Origin: Taishania sp965247975
Lineage (GTDB): Bacteria; Bacteroidota; Bacteroidia; Flavobacteriales_D; Crocinitomicaceae
DNA length: 64,000 bases
NCBI GenBank assembly: GCA_965247975.1
Contig: OZ252050.1
Coordinates: 3,224,001-3,288,000 of the forward strand
Direction: 5' to 3'
Below are positions 13,814-23,157 of the stretch, in pieces. Below the pieces are notes generated by a model. It was not told the origin of the DNA. It did not search any database and saw nothing but the letters and a program-made list of their open reading frames with translations. The translations under genes were made by a program, and so were the position numbers. Numbering within the stretch: the stretch's first letter is position 1; the number at the start of each line of letters is the position of its first letter.

Positions 13814-14128
13814 TTAGTTTCTTTTTGGTGCGCGCGCTTTATTTATCAGATTTGCGTCTTGTAATTTTCTTCCGAGTTCATCATCTTGCGCAATTTTAAG
13901 AAAATCCTTTTCAAGTCCAAAAACCATAAGCACTTGTAAATAAAGCCCAATACTGACAGCTTCAGAACCTTTTTCAATTGAATTTAGCGTTGGCCGACTA
14001 ATATTCGCTCGTTCCGACACTTGCATGGTACTTAACTTTCTCCTTAACCTGGCCAACTTAATATTCTCGCCAAGCACTTTCAGCAATTCAATATGTTTTG
14101 GCAATAAAATCGGCTTCTCTCTTCCCAT
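13814..14128 (-). CDS. hipB: HipB-like Xre-family antitoxin
   Basis: 104 residues with a helix-turn-helix: LGENIKLARLRRKLSTMQVSERANISRPTLNSIEKG (~20-55, quoted here only as its HTH span). It should bind the toxin kinase and repress the operon. The start ATG overlaps an inverted repeat that is a natural operator. Confidence 0.88.
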   Translation of the reverse strand: MGREKPILLPKHIELLKVLGENIKLARLRRKLSTMQVSERANISRPTLNSIEKGSEAVSIGLYLQVLMVFGLEKDFLKIAQDDELGRKLQDANLINKARAPKRN

Positions 14129-14142
14129 AATATTAAATATTA
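14128..14142 (-). promoter_or_regulatory. Probable HipB operator
   Basis: TAATATT-A-AATATTA is a perfect 7-bp inverted repeat covering the start-codon edge of hipB. It is well placed for autorepression. It is AT-rich, so chance symmetry cannot be excluded. Confidence 0.45.
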
Positions 14143-14475
14143 TTTACAAATATACATATTTTTGAAAATAGTATTTAGCTTTATGAATCATAAATTACAC
14201 CTAAACAAATCTGATTTAAAATCTTCATGAATTTCTCGACCAGCACCAAATGATTTGATTTCAAGGTATCTTTTTGACCAAAGTTTAACCCGAAAGTGCT
14301 AAATAAAGCAAAATGTAGGATTAAATTTTCGATTAAAAACTAATCAAGATTCCATTTTTTGTTAACAATTATAAGCGCCTTTTGTTGGAAAAAATCGCGC
14401 ATTCTTCAACCTTTGTTCGAATAGTAACGTTAATTTTGTAGCCAAAATAACAGCGTAAGCGAAAATAAAAAAGTT
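14143..14475 (+). promoter_or_regulatory. Intergenic region with probable pckA promoter
   Basis: TAATTTTG at 14431-14438 matches the Bacteroidota -7 box exactly, 38 bp before the pckA ATG. The nearest TTTG is at 14412-14415, a spacing of 15 bp rather than 19-21, so the -33 box is uncertain. Otherwise I see only AT-rich DNA. Confidence 0.4.
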
Positions 14476-16089
14476 ATGGAAATATTGGGGAAATTGGGAC
14501 AAAATACAGATTTGAAAGGTGCTATTGGACTTGACAATCTTGGTAATCAATTTTGGAATTTAACGCCTGCAGAATTAGTTGAAGATACAATTATCATGGG
14601 GCAAGGAATGTTGACAGATACTGGTGCACTTGCTATCGAAACAGGTGAATTTACTGGTCGTTCTCCAAAAGATCGCTTCGTAGTATGTGATGAAAAAACA
14701 GAAAATTCTGTGTGGTGGGGAGATGTGAACATCAAATTTACACCTGAAGCTTTTGATGCACTTTACAACAAAATGAAAGTTTATTTGGCTGAAAAAGATG
14801 TTTATGTGCGTGATGCGTATGCTTGTGCAGATCCTGCTCACCGTTTAAATATTCGTGTAGTTACTGAAACTCCTTGGGCAAATATGTTTGCAAGCAACAT
14901 GTTCTTGCGTCCAACAGATGCTGAATTGGAAAACTTTAACCCAGATTGGCATATCGTATGTGCTCCAGAATTCCACGCAGATCCTGCGACAGACGGAACG
15001 CGTCAGCACAATTTCGCGATTTTGAACTTTACAAAGAAAATGATCATCATCGGTGGGACAGGTTATACAGGTGAAATTAAAAAAGGAATTTTCTCTGTAT
15101 TAAATTACTTGCTTCCGCATGAGAAAAACGTGCTTTCAATGCACTGTTCAGCGAATATTGGTAACGAAACAAACGACACAGCTGTTTTCTTTGGTTTGTC
15201 AGGAACTGGAAAAACAACCTTGTCTTCGGACGAAAATCGTCGTTTGATTGGTGATGATGAGCACGGTTGGGCTGATGATACAGTATTTAACTTTGAAGGT
15301 GGATGCTACGCAAAAACCATCGATTTGACACGCGAAAAAGAACCTCAAATTTACGATGCAATCAAATTTGGAGCAATTTTGGAAAACATCGCATTCATTG
15401 AAGGATCTTCTGCTGTAGATTACACAGATAATTCAATCACAGAAAATACACGTGTTTCTTATCCAATCAATTACATCGACAACATTGCGGTGCCTTCAAT
15501 CGGAAGCACTCCAAAAAATATTTTCTTTTTAACCGCAGATGCATTTGGAGTTTTGCCTCCAATCTCTCGTTTGACGAAAGAACAAGCAATGTACCACTTC
15601 ATGTCTGGTTATACGGCGAAAGTTGCTGGAACTGAAATGGGAATTACAGAGCCAACAACAACTTTCTCGGCGTGTTTTGGAGCAGCATTTTTACCACTTC
15701 ACCCGGCAAAATACGCTGAGTTACTGGGTAAAAAATTGGATGGAACAGACATCAAAGTATGGTTGATTAACACAGGATGGACTGGCGGTTCTTATGGTGT
15801 TGGAAGCAGAATGAAATTGTCGTACACACGTGCTATGATTACTGCTGCTTTGACAGGTAAATTGGACAATGTAACTTACCAAAAATTACCAATCTTTGAA
15901 TTAGAAATGCCAACAACGTGTGAGAATGTTCCTTCGGAAATATTGAATCCACGAGAGACTTGGGCTGACAAAGCGGCTTACGACGAAACAGCGAATAGTT
16001 TAGCGAGCAAATTTGTGAATAATTTTACAAAGTACGCAGCTGAAACCAGTGAAGCAATTTTGAGCGCAGCACCGAAAGTGTTGGCATAA
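14476..16089 (+). CDS. pckA: Phosphoenolpyruvate carboxykinase (ATP)
   Basis: 537 residues, the usual length. Converts oxaloacetate and ATP to phosphoenolpyruvate, ADP and CO2, the entry step of gluconeogenesis, in the cytoplasm. The P-loop is FFGLSGTGKTTLS (~238-250), followed by the metal-binding DDEHGW. GGTGYTGEIKKGIFSVLNY (~196) and FTGRSPKDRFVV near the N-terminus are family signatures. Single gene with its own promoter and a long 3' region. Confidence 0.97.
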   Translation: MEILGKLGQNTDLKGAIGLDNLGNQFWNLTPAELVEDTIIMGQGMLTDTGALAIETGEFTGRSPKDRFVVCDEKTENSVWWGDVNIKFTPEAFDALYNKMKVYLAEKDVYVRDAYACADPAHRLNIRVVTETPWANMFASNMFLRPTDAELENFNPDWHIVCAPEFHADPATDGTRQHNFAILNFTKKMIIIGGTGYTGEIKKGIFSVLNYLLPHEKNVLSMHCSANIGNETNDTAVFFGLSGTGKTTLSSDENRRLIGDDEHGWADDTVFNFEGGCYAKTIDLTREKEPQIYDAIKFGAILENIAFIEGSSAVDYTDNSITENTRVSYPINYIDNIAVPSIGSTPKNIFFLTADAFGVLPPISRLTKEQAMYHFMSGYTAKVAGTEMGITEPTTTFSACFGAAFLPLHPAKYAELLGKKLDGTDIKVWLINTGWTGGSYGVGSRMKLSYTRAMITAALTGKLDNVTYQKLPIFELEMPTTCENVPSEILNPRETWADKAAYDETANSLASKFVNNFTKYAAETSEAILSAAPKVLA

Positions 16090-16093
16090 GGTT

Positions 16094-16363
16094 TTAAACC
16101 TGAGTTCGATTCTAAATTGCAATTCAGATTTCAATTAAAATTTGAAAGAGTAGGCGGTTTTATGAGGGATAGCGAGCTATCACGATTAAAAGCAACGAAC
16201 TATTTCAAAGAATTAATTGAAAAGCAAACTGACTTTCGCCTATAAAACCTTGATTTTGTCGTCAAAACGCCTCGAAATAGCCCGCTATTACTTCGTCGCT
16301 TTTCCTAAAACTCAAGTGTTTCTAGGCGATCTGAATGAAATTTATAATCAAACTCAGGTTTTA
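16094..16363. repeat. Long imperfect inverted repeat in the pckA 3' region
   Basis: The left arm starts AAACCTGAGTTCGATTC (16096) and the right arm ends with its near complement GAATGAAATTT...AAACTCAGG. Inside are two small palindromes, GATAGC-GA-GCTATC (16168-16181) and AATAGC-CC-GCTATT (16276-16289). The layout suggests an intergenic repeat element or structured 3' UTR. No coding sequence is credible here. Confidence 0.5.
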
Positions 16364-16384
16364 AGTTTACAAAAATATAGGAAG

Positions 16385-16416
16385 TGCCTGGACGTGAAGT
16401 TCGGGCATTTTTTTTT
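16385..16416 (+). terminator. Intrinsic terminator
   Basis: TGCCTGGAC (16385-16393) pairs with GTTCGGGCA (16399-16407), 9 bp with two wobbles, followed by T8. It probably ends the pckA transcript. Confidence 0.75.
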
Positions 16417-16467
16417 CCTAAGAAAGGTGAAGATTTGCGTAACTTTAAACGAATAAAATGAGGAGTT

Positions 16468-17001
16468 ATGGCAGCTAAAAATATTGAACAGTTATTACAA
16501 TCAGAACACGAACAAATCAAGAAACTTCAAGATATTGTAAAAAAAACGATTGAAGATGAGCATCTGATCATTGAAAATTTGCTTCATCCGCCAGCCGAAA
16601 TACTCACGAAGGGACAAAAAATTTCGGATCGAGTGGCTCGATTTGGTGGAAGTTGGTCTTTTATTATTTCCTTTTTTGTTGTGCTTATTCTCTGGATAAT
16701 TTTCAATTCACTGGCAATCACCGCAAAATTTGATCCATACCCCTTTATTTTAATGAATCTAATTCTTTCATGCATTGCGGCTTTACAAGCTCCAATAATT
16801 ATGATGAGTCAAAACCGGCAAGAAGAAAAAGATCGCAAGCGAAGTGAAAACGATTACCTGATCAACCTAAAAGCCGAACTTGAAATTAGATCATTGAATC
16901 AAAAGATTGATTTACTTCTGGAAGAACAAATCAAAGTACTTTTTGAAAGTCAGGCAGAACAATTGACGATACTCAGAGCCTTGGAAAAGAAAATGAGTTA
17001 G
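16468..17001 (+). CDS. DUF1003 membrane protein
   Basis: 177 residues. DUF1003 signatures: FGGSWSFIISFFVVLILWII, FDPYPFILMNLILS and QAPIIMMSQNRQEEKDR. Two transmembrane helices (~65-87 and ~97-115) are flanked by an N-terminal coiled coil and a C-terminal helical tail. Function is unknown in the family; members are inner-membrane proteins found in many bacteria. The neighbour corA is convergent. Confidence 0.88.
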   Translation: MAAKNIEQLLQSEHEQIKKLQDIVKKTIEDEHLIIENLLHPPAEILTKGQKISDRVARFGGSWSFIISFFVVLILWIIFNSLAITAKFDPYPFILMNLILSCIAALQAPIIMMSQNRQEEKDRKRSENDYLINLKAELEIRSLNQKIDLLLEEQIKVLFESQAEQLTILRALEKKMS

Positions 17002-17046
17002 TCGGATGTGAGAGAACATATTAATATAGGTAACCAAATTAGCATC

Positions 17047-18072
17047 CTACTTCCGCTTCAACCAACCTTTTTTAATGAAAAACAAGAGCATCAAAATCGA
17101 AAGTGAAACCATCACTCCCCAAATAATAAAATACCCATTTTTGGCGCGAAGTTCTGGCATGTAATCAAAATTCATCCCGTAAACACCAACTATAAACGTA
17201 AGTGGAATGAAGATAACACTCACAATCGTTAACACTTTCATGATTTCATTCATGCGCTGACCTTGAGCTGCATAGAATAAATTCGCCATACTTTCAAGTA
17301 CCAACTTATTGGAATCAATTTCATCCAAAATACTCAAGCAATTTTGCTTTAAGTCGATGAAAAAATGATGGTTTTCTGCCGAAATCAGTGTACTATTTGT
17401 ACTTTCCAACGAAATAGCGATTTCCTTTAAAGGCATTACTATCTTGCGAAGTTCTTGTAATTTCCGTTTTTGAAATTCAATTTTACCTAATAGCGCGTGA
17501 CTACTCGAACGCAAAATAACACCCTCCAAATTGTCAATCACATCTGAAATATCTTCCAATACCTCAAAATAATTGTCAACAATGGCGTCCAACATTCGGT
17601 ACAACAGAAAGTCAGCTCCTTTGTCGCGCACCAATCCCTTTTTTTGTTCTATACGATCTCGCACATCAGAAAAGTGATCCGAACTTCTTTCTTGGAAAGA
17701 AATCAAGTAATTATCGCCCAAAACAAAGCTAATTTTCTCCTGATTCAAACGTGCGCTTTGTGAATTGGTGGGCAATGCAGAATAAATTGAAAAGAAAAAA
17801 TAATTCTTATATTCTTCCAATTTTGGCCTGTTTTTCTTGATGAAAATATCGTTGACCGTCAACAATTCAAACTGTTGGTGACTGCAAAATTTTTCAATTT
17901 TTGGTCGATCGGAAATGGAATGAAAATTCAACCAATGCACATGGTCCGTATCTAATTTATCGACCTGAAAATGCGTTGTAAAATAGTCAATCGAATTTTT
18001 AACGATTTCAATTTCATCGTTTTTGTAATGAAATAACTGACACGTTTCGTTTTGCGGTACTGGATGCGACAT
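17047..18072 (-). CDS. corA: CorA-type magnesium/cobalt transporter
   Basis: 341 residues. A large cytoplasmic domain precedes two C-terminal transmembrane helices, with the selectivity signature YGMNF at ~308 (FIVGVYGMNFDYMPEL) and a basic end WLKRK. It forms a pentameric channel for Mg2+ in the inner membrane. Only 3 bp separate it from the upstream peptidase gene, so they are likely co-transcribed. Confidence 0.93.
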   Translation of the reverse strand: MSHPVPQNETCQLFHYKNDEIEIVKNSIDYFTTHFQVDKLDTDHVHWLNFHSISDRPKIEKFCSHQQFELLTVNDIFIKKNRPKLEEYKNYFFFSIYSALPTNSQSARLNQEKISFVLGDNYLISFQERSSDHFSDVRDRIEQKKGLVRDKGADFLLYRMLDAIVDNYFEVLEDISDVIDNLEGVILRSSSHALLGKIEFQKRKLQELRKIVMPLKEIAISLESTNSTLISAENHHFFIDLKQNCLSILDEIDSNKLVLESMANLFYAAQGQRMNEIMKVLTIVSVIFIPLTFIVGVYGMNFDYMPELRAKNGYFIIWGVMVSLSILMLLFFIKKGWLKRK

Positions 18073-18075
18073 AGC

Positions 18076-18999
18076 CTACAATTTTTTCATTAAAAATACA
18101 TAAAGGTCAACCATGGCTTGGATGTCGGATTTAAATACTTTCTCATCCGGTGTGTGCACATTGTCCTCAGGTGCTCCAATAAAACACCAATCCATTGGTA
18201 AATCAGATTTTTGTAAAACCCCACCATCACTTCCTCCAGCGGATTCAACTTCTAGCTGAAACGGCACCTTAGATTCATTAGCCAGAGCAATGATTTTGTC
18301 TAAAAAACTCTTTCTCGGTAGACCACTATCTCGCATAGAAACTGCCACTCCACCACCATGAACAACTCCGTGAGTAACCCAAGTAATGTCGCTAATCAAA
18401 CATTGATTGAGTTCATATTTCTCCCACAAATATTTTGCACAAAATCCAACAGAATTTCCTCCATGTTCTTCATACGTTGAAAAAATAATTGCACCATCTT
18501 CCAATGTTTCGGCAACTTTCAAAGCATTCCAAACCCCCAAACGGTTATCCATGTAAGGCGATTGCACGTATTCTTCGGTTTCCCTGAAATCAGGTTTAAA
18601 AGTTAAAAACGTACCTCGATCAATTTCTCTTTCAAAAACATATTGCAAATCTTTGGAACCATCTTCATGGTCAATGACCATCAACTCGGTTTCAATTTCG
18701 CCGTGCGAGTCACTTCCCACAAGCTGAATTCCATCTAACAACCGTGGACCGCCAACTTTAATGAGCTCCTTGTCGTAACCAACAGAAAAACCAATGCTAT
18801 CCATGTGGGCATATATCGCAGTGCGCGGTTGACCAAATACCAATATCAAGCAATCTTGAAATCCTTTTCCTTCCACAATTTCGGGTTGTGTTTTCCAATA
18901 TTTGCTTTCTTTTCGGACATAATCCAAGATAAATTCCTTCACACGACCTTCATCGCTTGATGCGCCACGAATTTCTACTAACAATTTGAGTAAGTTCAT
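18076..18999 (-). CDS. M42-family aminopeptidase-like metallopeptidase
   Basis: 307 residues from ATG 18999 (MNLLKLLVEIRG). The upstream in-frame extension to 19122 falls in repeat DNA and is not used. Zinc-ligand motifs: YAHMDSIGF (~75), YMDNRLGV (~153), EEHGGNSVG (~180, catalytic Glu and metal Glu), SAGGSDGG (~250) and HTPDEKV (~280). This is the M42/M20-like fold of cytoplasmic aminopeptidases that trim peptides. Co-directional with corA and probably an operon. Confidence 0.88.
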   Translation of the reverse strand: MNLLKLLVEIRGASSDEGRVKEFILDYVRKESKYWKTQPEIVEGKGFQDCLILVFGQPRTAIYAHMDSIGFSVGYDKELIKVGGPRLLDGIQLVGSDSHGEIETELMVIDHEDGSKDLQYVFEREIDRGTFLTFKPDFRETEEYVQSPYMDNRLGVWNALKVAETLEDGAIIFSTYEEHGGNSVGFCAKYLWEKYELNQCLISDITWVTHGVVHGGGVAVSMRDSGLPRKSFLDKIIALANESKVPFQLEVESAGGSDGGVLQKSDLPMDWCFIGAPEDNVHTPDEKVFKSDIQAMVDLYVFLMKKL

Positions 19000-19062
19000 A
19001 TTCCAAATGTATTTGTTTTTGGGGAATGAGCGGTGGATTGTGGTGAAATTAATGGTTGGATT

Positions 19063-19165
19063 GAACATAGATGACGCTGGTTTAGCAGATACTCGACGAA
19101 AAACTTTCTCAACAACATACATTAATATCCGCGTAGATCAGTGTCATCTGCGTCATCAGCGTTCA
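19063..19165. repeat. Dispersed intergenic repeat (GTCATCTGCGTCATC type), copy 1
   Basis: Contains GATGACGCTGGTTTAGCAG on one side and GTGTCATCTGCGTCATCAGC on the other, an imperfect inverted arrangement. Similar sequence recurs at 26457-26523 and 27034-27208. It is non-coding and looks like a multicopy intergenic repeat. Confidence 0.6.
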
Positions 19166-19166
19166 A

Positions 19167-19781
19167 TCAATACTCCCCCAACAATTCTATTTCAACAGAT
19201 TCAAAATCAGACAACTCCTGAAGAAATGAATCTTTTCGAATCAAAGGCAAAGCCACTTCCAATGTACAATCCAGTTCAAATACTTGATTTTTGTAAACCA
19301 AATTTTCATGTTTCAACCAAGCCATTAATTCAGGCATTTTGTCGTAAGAAAATGAAAGTCGAACATGGTGAAATACTTCCACCTCAATAAATTCTGCAAT
19401 GGCAAGTGCTTCTTTTGCTGCGGTGCGATATGCGTTTATCAACCCACCAACTCCGAGTTTTGTTCCGCCATAATACCGAACCACGCCAAGCAAAACATTC
19501 GACAAATCAAAAGAATGAATTTGACCCAAAATCGGTGCTCCAGCGCTATTGCTCGGTTCGCCATCATCGTTGGCACGAAAAACGGTTTTATCCAATCCAA
19601 AACGATACGCATAACACAAATGTCGCGCTTGATGATGTTCCTTGCTCCAAGCATCCAAGAAATTTTTGGCTTCTTCTTCGGAATAACAGGGAACAGCAAT
19701 GCCAATAAATTTTGACCCTTTTTCTTTGTAAATTCCTTCGGAACGGCCTTTTACTGTTTTGTATGTTGCTTGTGCGTTCAA
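19167..19781 (-). CDS. YigZ/IMPACT-family protein
   Basis: 204 residues. The N-terminal domain has the UPF0029 hallmarks: GSKFIGIAVPCYSEEEA, HHQARHLCYAYRFG, NDDGEPSNSAGAPIL and VVRYYGGTKLGVGGLINAY. A smaller C-terminal domain follows. The family relates to eukaryotic IMPACT, linked to translation control; in bacteria the role is unclear. Monocistronic, on the same strand as the next gene. Confidence 0.9.
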   Translation of the reverse strand: MNAQATYKTVKGRSEGIYKEKGSKFIGIAVPCYSEEEAKNFLDAWSKEHHQARHLCYAYRFGLDKTVFRANDDGEPSNSAGAPILGQIHSFDLSNVLLGVVRYYGGTKLGVGGLINAYRTAAKEALAIAEFIEVEVFHHVRLSFSYDKMPELMAWLKHENLVYKNQVFELDCTLEVALPLIRKDSFLQELSDFESVEIELLGEY

Positions 19782-19800
19782 TCCTAAAAACCAATAAAAA

Positions 19801-19828
19801 ACCTCAATCCAACGAATCGAATTGAGGT
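19801..19828 (-). terminator. Intrinsic terminator after the SPFH gene
   Basis: ACCTCAAT and ATTGAGGT form an 8-bp stem with a 12-nt loop, flanked by A-run and T-run, so it can act on both strands. It follows the SPFH gene on the minus strand. Confidence 0.7.
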
Positions 19829-19849
19829 ATAAATTTTTTCTTTTTTAAA

Positions 19850-20785
19850 TCAAGCAACACCGTCAGTTTTCCCATGGTCCGGACGCAATTCATTTCCAAT
19901 GAACGTTCCGTTAATGATTTGATTTTGGAAATCACGCATTCCGCCTGGTGAGTGAGGCATTAAAATCGATGAGTTTTTAGAATTGGCTCCGATGTCACGA
20001 ATGGTGTCAAAATATTGAGTCATCAACACAAATTGCATAACTTCCTCGTGCGAAACTTGTTCAACTGATTTTTTGAAATCCGTCACAGATTCTTTGAATC
20101 CGCGCACAATTTCTAATCGCTGTTGCGCGATACCATGACCAGAAAGTCGTTTTGATTCTGCATCTGCTTCTGCCTCCTTAATGATTTTAATTTTCAAAGC
20201 TTCCCCTTCTTCAGAAGCCGCTTCTTTTTCGCGTTTGGCAGCATTAATTCTGTTCATGGATTCTTTTACTTTCGCATCTGGATTGATATCTGTTACCAAC
20301 GCTTTGATAATCACAAATCCATATTCCTGCATACTTTCAGAAATGTTTTGTTGCACAGCGATTGCAATGTCTTCTTTTTTCGCAAAAACATCATCCAATT
20401 CGAGTTTTGGAACCTCAGCACGCACATCATCAAATATGTACGAAGCAATCTGATTTCGCGCATTATCCAACGAATAATACGCCTCCTTGACTGAATTCCG
20501 GTCGATTTTGTATTGAACAGAAACTTGTAAGTGTACGAATACATTGTCTTTTGTTTTGGTTTCAATCTCCACATCTAATTGCTGAACACGTAAATTTACA
20601 GTCGAAGCTTTCTTATCGATGAATGGGATGATGAGTCCAATACCCGAATTTGCAATGCGGTTAAATTTCCCGAATCGCTCAATGATCACAGCTGTTTGCT
20701 CTGTTACAATGACGAATGTTTTAAGAATAAGCACGAGCCCAATCGCTCCCATTATTCCATAAGGTATTAATTCTTGAGGTGTCAT
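19850..20785 (-). CDS. SPFH/Band 7 (stomatin-like) membrane protein
   Basis: 311 residues from ATG 20785 (MTPQELIPYG); the in-frame extension to 20815 is less likely. One N-terminal transmembrane helix (~8-30), an SPFH domain (QTAVIIERFGKFNRIANSG ... VSVQYKI ... YIFDDVRAEVPKLELDDVF) and a C-terminal coiled-coil tail rich in Ala/Glu/Lys. Such proteins oligomerise in membrane microdomains and assist proteases or chaperones. Located just downstream of dnaA with a terminator between. Confidence 0.9.
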   Translation of the reverse strand: MTPQELIPYGIMGAIGLVLILKTFVIVTEQTAVIIERFGKFNRIANSGIGLIIPFIDKKASTVNLRVQQLDVEIETKTKDNVFVHLQVSVQYKIDRNSVKEAYYSLDNARNQIASYIFDDVRAEVPKLELDDVFAKKEDIAIAVQQNISESMQEYGFVIIKALVTDINPDAKVKESMNRINAAKREKEAASEEGEALKIKIIKEAEADAESKRLSGHGIAQQRLEIVRGFKESVTDFKKSVEQVSHEEVMQFVLMTQYFDTIRDIGANSKNSSILMPHSPGGMRDFQNQIINGTFIGNELRPDHGKTDGVA

Positions 20786-20818
20786 AATTTCTATTTTTTT
20801 TTCTCTAAGGTACAAAAA

Positions 20819-20845
20819 AAGCCATCAATTAAACATCGATGGCTT
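20819..20845 (-). terminator. Intrinsic terminator after dnaA
   Basis: AAGCCATC pairs with GATGGCTT around an 11-nt loop, with an A-run on the left (T-run on the minus strand), 8 bp after the dnaA stop. Confidence 0.75.
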
Positions 20846-20852
20846 CAAACTA

Positions 20853-22283
20853 TTATTGAATTGTTAGTTTCTTTTCTAAGTCTTCGAGGTAAACTCTAAA
20901 CTGTTTGTCGGTTTCTGAAAGATTCGTTACCGTTCTGCATGCGTGCAAAACTGTTGCGTGATCTTTTCCTCCGCAATGTGCTCCAATGTTTGCCAACGAT
21001 GATTTCGTCATTTTTTTCGAGAAGAACATCGAAATTTGGCGCGCTTGTACCACTTCACGTTTACGTGTTTTTGATTTCAACAACTCAATTGGCAAGTCGA
21101 AATAATCACAAACCACTTTTTGGATGTATTCGATTGAAACCTCACGAGCTGTGTTTTTCACGAATTTGTCAACCATCTGTTTCGCCAATTCAAGCGTAAT
21201 TGCTTTTTTGTTCAACGAAGCTTGTGCCAACAAAGTATTCAAGGCTCCTTCCATTTCACGAACATTCGTGTTGATTGAATAAGCCAAATATTCTACCACA
21301 TCTTTTGGAAGCTCGATGCCGTTTCCGTACATTTTTTTCTCCAAAATCGCGATACGTGTTTCCAAATCTGGTGTCGCTAAATCTGCTGAAAGTCCCCATT
21401 TGAAGCGAGATAACAAACGTTGCTCCATTCCTTGCATTTCTACAGGCGGTTTATCCGATGTAAGGATAATTTGTTTTCCGTTTTGGTGCAAGTGATTGAA
21501 AATGTGGAAGAAAACGTCTTGTGTTTTCTCTTTTCCAGCAAAGAATTGAACGTCGTCGATTATCAACACGTCAATCATTTGATAGAAATGTATAAAATCG
21601 TTTGTTGATTGGTTTTTGATTGCATCAATAAATTGATGTGCAAACTTCTCAGAACCAACGTAAAGTACCGTCTTATTTGGGAATTGATCTTTGATCGAAA
21701 TTCCAATTGAATGTGCTAAATGTGTTTTTCCTAAACCAACACCACCATAAATAAGCAATGGATTGAAAGCTGTGCCTCCAGGTTTGTTCGCTACTGCGTA
21801 TCCAGACGCTCTTGCTAATCGGTTGCAATCACCTTCTACGAAATTTTCAAATGCGTATGCAGGATTTAAATTCGAATCAACATTTACTTTTTTCAACCCA
21901 GGAATGATAAATGGATTACGAATTTGCGATTCGTTTACATTTAATGGCATGGTAACAGGTGAATTGCGCAACGATTTGTGGTTCAATGCTGGCAATTTTA
22001 CCGTGTAAGGAGTTGTGTTTGTGGAATTGTTTTCCATCACAATACTGTATTCTAAGCTACCATCGGCACCTAACTCCTTTTTGATAACCTTTTTTAATAA
22101 AGTGATATAATTTTCCTCTAACCATTCATAGAAAAAATGCGAAGGCACTTGAATTGTAAGAACGTTGTCTTGCAGTTTTACCGGTACGATTGGTTCGAAC
22201 CATGTTTTGAAAGCTTGCAAAGAAACATTATCCTTGATCACTTTTAAACACGCATCCCAAGCGCTTGAATGTTCATTACTCAT
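20853..22283 (-). CDS. dnaA: Chromosomal replication initiator protein DnaA
   Basis: 476 residues. Domain I (1-85, WDACLKVIKDNVSLQAFKTWF), a linker, an AAA+ domain with Walker A GGVGLGKTHLAHS (~178) and Walker B LIIDDVQFF (~240), then the domain IV DNA-binding helix-turn-helix with CGGKDHATVLHAC (~435). DnaA binds boxes at oriC and opens the duplex. The ORF starts at the expected family N-terminus. Single gene with a long AT-rich upstream region. Confidence 0.98.
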   Translation of the reverse strand: MSNEHSSAWDACLKVIKDNVSLQAFKTWFEPIVPVKLQDNVLTIQVPSHFFYEWLEENYITLLKKVIKKELGADGSLEYSIVMENNSTNTTPYTVKLPALNHKSLRNSPVTMPLNVNESQIRNPFIIPGLKKVNVDSNLNPAYAFENFVEGDCNRLARASGYAVANKPGGTAFNPLLIYGGVGLGKTHLAHSIGISIKDQFPNKTVLYVGSEKFAHQFIDAIKNQSTNDFIHFYQMIDVLIIDDVQFFAGKEKTQDVFFHIFNHLHQNGKQIILTSDKPPVEMQGMEQRLLSRFKWGLSADLATPDLETRIAILEKKMYGNGIELPKDVVEYLAYSINTNVREMEGALNTLLAQASLNKKAITLELAKQMVDKFVKNTAREVSIEYIQKVVCDYFDLPIELLKSKTRKREVVQARQISMFFSKKMTKSSLANIGAHCGGKDHATVLHACRTVTNLSETDKQFRVYLEDLEKKLTIQ

Positions 22284-22645
22284 TGACTTTTTTAGTTTTA
22301 ATGGTTTATTAATATTTTGTGAACATATCGTTATTTAATTTAGGTCTTAAATGAACTTTATGTTTCTCTTTTATCAGCATACAAATATTTACATAAAAAA
22401 GTTTAAAAAAAAACGTCTACCCTATTGACTTTTAAGAAAGTTTTACTTAGTTAAAACCTTTCGTATTAATAAACTAAGTCAAAACCCTATTTTTTAGGAA
22501 TATAGCCTATCACAAATAAATAGTATCTTTTTTTTAACCATTCAAAATCATATTGCTTTATGAACATTGAACCTTTCAAATGTAATAAAAGAATCGGGAG
22601 TTATCTACAAAAAAAAGACTAATATTGAATGAAGTTGAAATTAAC
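22284..22645. promoter_or_regulatory. AT-rich dnaA upstream region, weak oriC candidate
   Basis: About 360 bp with no ORF, very AT-rich. One DnaA-box-like TTATCTACA lies at 22601-22609 (consensus TTATCCACA). I do not see a cluster of further good boxes, so this could simply hold the divergent promoters of dnaA and the thioesterase gene. Confidence 0.3.
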
Positions 22646-23062
22646 ATGCAAGTATCAATCAAAAATAGCACAAAACTGAGGGTTCGCTACGGAGAAACAG
22701 ACCAAATGGGGTATTGTTATTATGGAAATTATGCTCAATATTTCGAAGTTGGAAGGGTTGAGGCCATGCGAAGTGTGGGGATGAGTTACCGAAGTTTGGA
22801 AGAACGTGGTGTTATGCTTCCCGTTTCAGAATTTAAAGTGAATTATTTTCATCCAGCTCTGTACGACGACGAATTGACCATCACCACGGAAATTTCTGAA
22901 CTAAAAGGTGCTCGACTTTATTTCAACTATGAAATTCATAACGCCGAAAATAAATTGGTTGCTACGGCTCACACGATTTTGGTGTTCGTGAACAAAGAAA
23001 CGATGAGACCAACAAAAGCGCCCGATGATTTTATTGCATTGATTGAAAAATTCTCCATTTAG
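22646..23062 (+). CDS. YbgC/FadM-like acyl-CoA thioesterase
   Basis: 138 residues from ATG 22646; a TTG at 22625 is a less likely start. Hot-dog fold with the 4-hydroxybenzoyl-CoA thioesterase motif VRYGETDQMGYCYYGNYAQY (~12-31), in which the Asp is catalytic. It should hydrolyse acyl-CoA thioesters in the cytoplasm. Substrate unknown. Confidence 0.88.
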   Translation: MQVSIKNSTKLRVRYGETDQMGYCYYGNYAQYFEVGRVEAMRSVGMSYRSLEERGVMLPVSEFKVNYFHPALYDDELTITTEISELKGARLYFNYEIHNAENKLVATAHTILVFVNKETMRPTKAPDDFIALIEKFSI

Positions 23063-23157
23063 CTATGGAGTAGCGGCTCTCTGACTTCGAGAACCTCAGC
23101 CGACGAGAACCTCAGCGACGAGAGTCTCAGACTTCGGATTGCAACTTTAAGTAAGTA
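23063..23157. repeat. Short intergenic repeats (GAGAACCTCAG)
   Basis: GAGAACCTCAG occurs twice, followed by the variant GAGAGTCTCAG, each spaced by CGAC-type bases. Related sequence (GAGAGCCTCAGGCTTCGGGC) lies near 44075. Non-coding. Confidence 0.45.

Noticed and set aside
16217..16456. 79-codon ORF after pckA
   Set aside because: It spans an inverted repeat and an intrinsic terminator and has no protein features.
19000..19122. N-terminal extension of the M42 peptidase
   Set aside because: It is encoded by dispersed repeat DNA, and the family N-terminus begins at 18999.
22284..22645. Confident oriC call
   Set aside because: Only one DnaA-box-like site is recognisable, so it is listed only as a weak candidate.
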